Shown piece after piece: positions 5,053 through 5,215 of a stretch of DNA of 5,215 bases; position 1 is the stretch's first letter, and each line of letters begins with the position of its first letter. Made by a program: the position numbers and the translations under genes. The notes under the pieces are model-generated. The model did not search any database. It had not been told where the DNA came from and was given only the letters and a program-made list of their open reading frames with translations. Source of the DNA: Clostridiaceae bacterium (GTDB taxonomy: Bacteria > Bacillota > Clostridia > Saccharofermentanales > DTU023); NCBI GenBank assembly GCA_012800135.1, contig JAAZJV010000231.1:1-5215 (forward strand). The letters run 5' to 3'.

Positions 5053-5215
5053 GCAACAGAGTTTTGATACGCCTCGTGCTAAAAAGCATACTGCCCGCTG
5101 TATTAATTCTTTTCCTGATAATTTCTATTTGTCTTATCGTCTCCCTTGGCCAAGACGATGCGATTTTCCAGTTTTATTCTCGCTCTCATTCCTCAAATAT
5201 CGCTTTTATGGTACA
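5049..5215 (+). CDS. Membrane protein, N-terminal fragment cut by window edge
   Basis: The ATG at 5049 overlaps the preceding TGA (ATGA), and AAGGA (5038-5042) lies 6 nt upstream, so translation is probably coupled to the upstream gene. The 55 visible codons have a short basic N-terminus (SNRVLIRLVLK) and then one long hydrophobic helix at about residues 13-33. This is followed by a polar stretch (GQDDAIFQFYSRSHSS). The arrangement suits a second membrane component of the same transporter-like system, or a protein anchored by its N-terminus. The frame runs off the window, so neither family nor length can be judged. Confidence 0.75.
   Translation, partial: MSNRVLIRLVLKSILPAVLILFLIISICLIVSLGQDDAIFQFYSRSHSSNIAFMV

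Noticed and set aside
1..5215. CRISPR array, tRNA or rRNA gene, insertion sequence
   Set aside because: There are no regularly spaced repeats, no cloverleaf or rRNA-like sequence, and no transposase or terminal inverted repeats.

Overview
The window looks like a chromosome segment from an anaerobic, low-to-mid G+C member of the Firmicutes. A fermenting Negativicutes-like organism would fit, but that placement is inferred from gene content and style and is not proven. The signs are strong purine-rich Shine-Dalgarno sites, extended -10 promoter architecture, a NifU/IscU-type Fe-S scaffold and a biotin-dependent decarboxylase/carboxyltransferase subunit. All identifiable genes are on the + strand.

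Region 1 (1-583): the 3' part of a NifU/IscU-like Fe-S cluster scaffold gene runs in from the left edge. It is followed by a plausible intrinsic terminator, and then by a good promoter with an extended -10. Two mutually exclusive inverted repeats overlap this promoter, and a compact leader hairpin sits directly against the next gene's ribosome binding site.

Region 2 (584-3812): a complete M18-family metalloaminopeptidase (apeA type) is followed 47 nt later by a complete stand-alone carboxyltransferase subunit of the OadA / transcarboxylase-5S / pyruvate carboxylase-B type. No clear promoter separates them, so they are probably co-transcribed. A 14-bp perfect stem-loop closes the unit. The carboxyltransferase has no biotinyl domain and no biotin carrier or membrane decarboxylase subunit beside it, so it must work with partners encoded elsewhere. 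Peptide-derived amino acids, especially aspartate, could feed oxaloacetate into this step, but that link is inference.

Region 3 (3804-4236): about 430 nt with no convincing gene. It is AT-rich, carries several small dyads and repeats, and contains the most interesting signal in the window. A run of nine G residues forms most of the spacer between a -35-like TTGAGA and a -10-like TATATT. The spacer is 15 bp, so gain of one or two G would bring it to 16-17 bp. This is the architecture of a phase-variable promoter.

Region 4 (4237-5215): a six-helix ABC-2-permease-like membrane protein overlaps the start of a second, truncated membrane protein by 4 nt (ATGA). The two form a translationally coupled pair that the poly-G promoter would drive after a leader of nearly 190 nt. 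No ATPase gene is visible, and the function of this pair is unknown.
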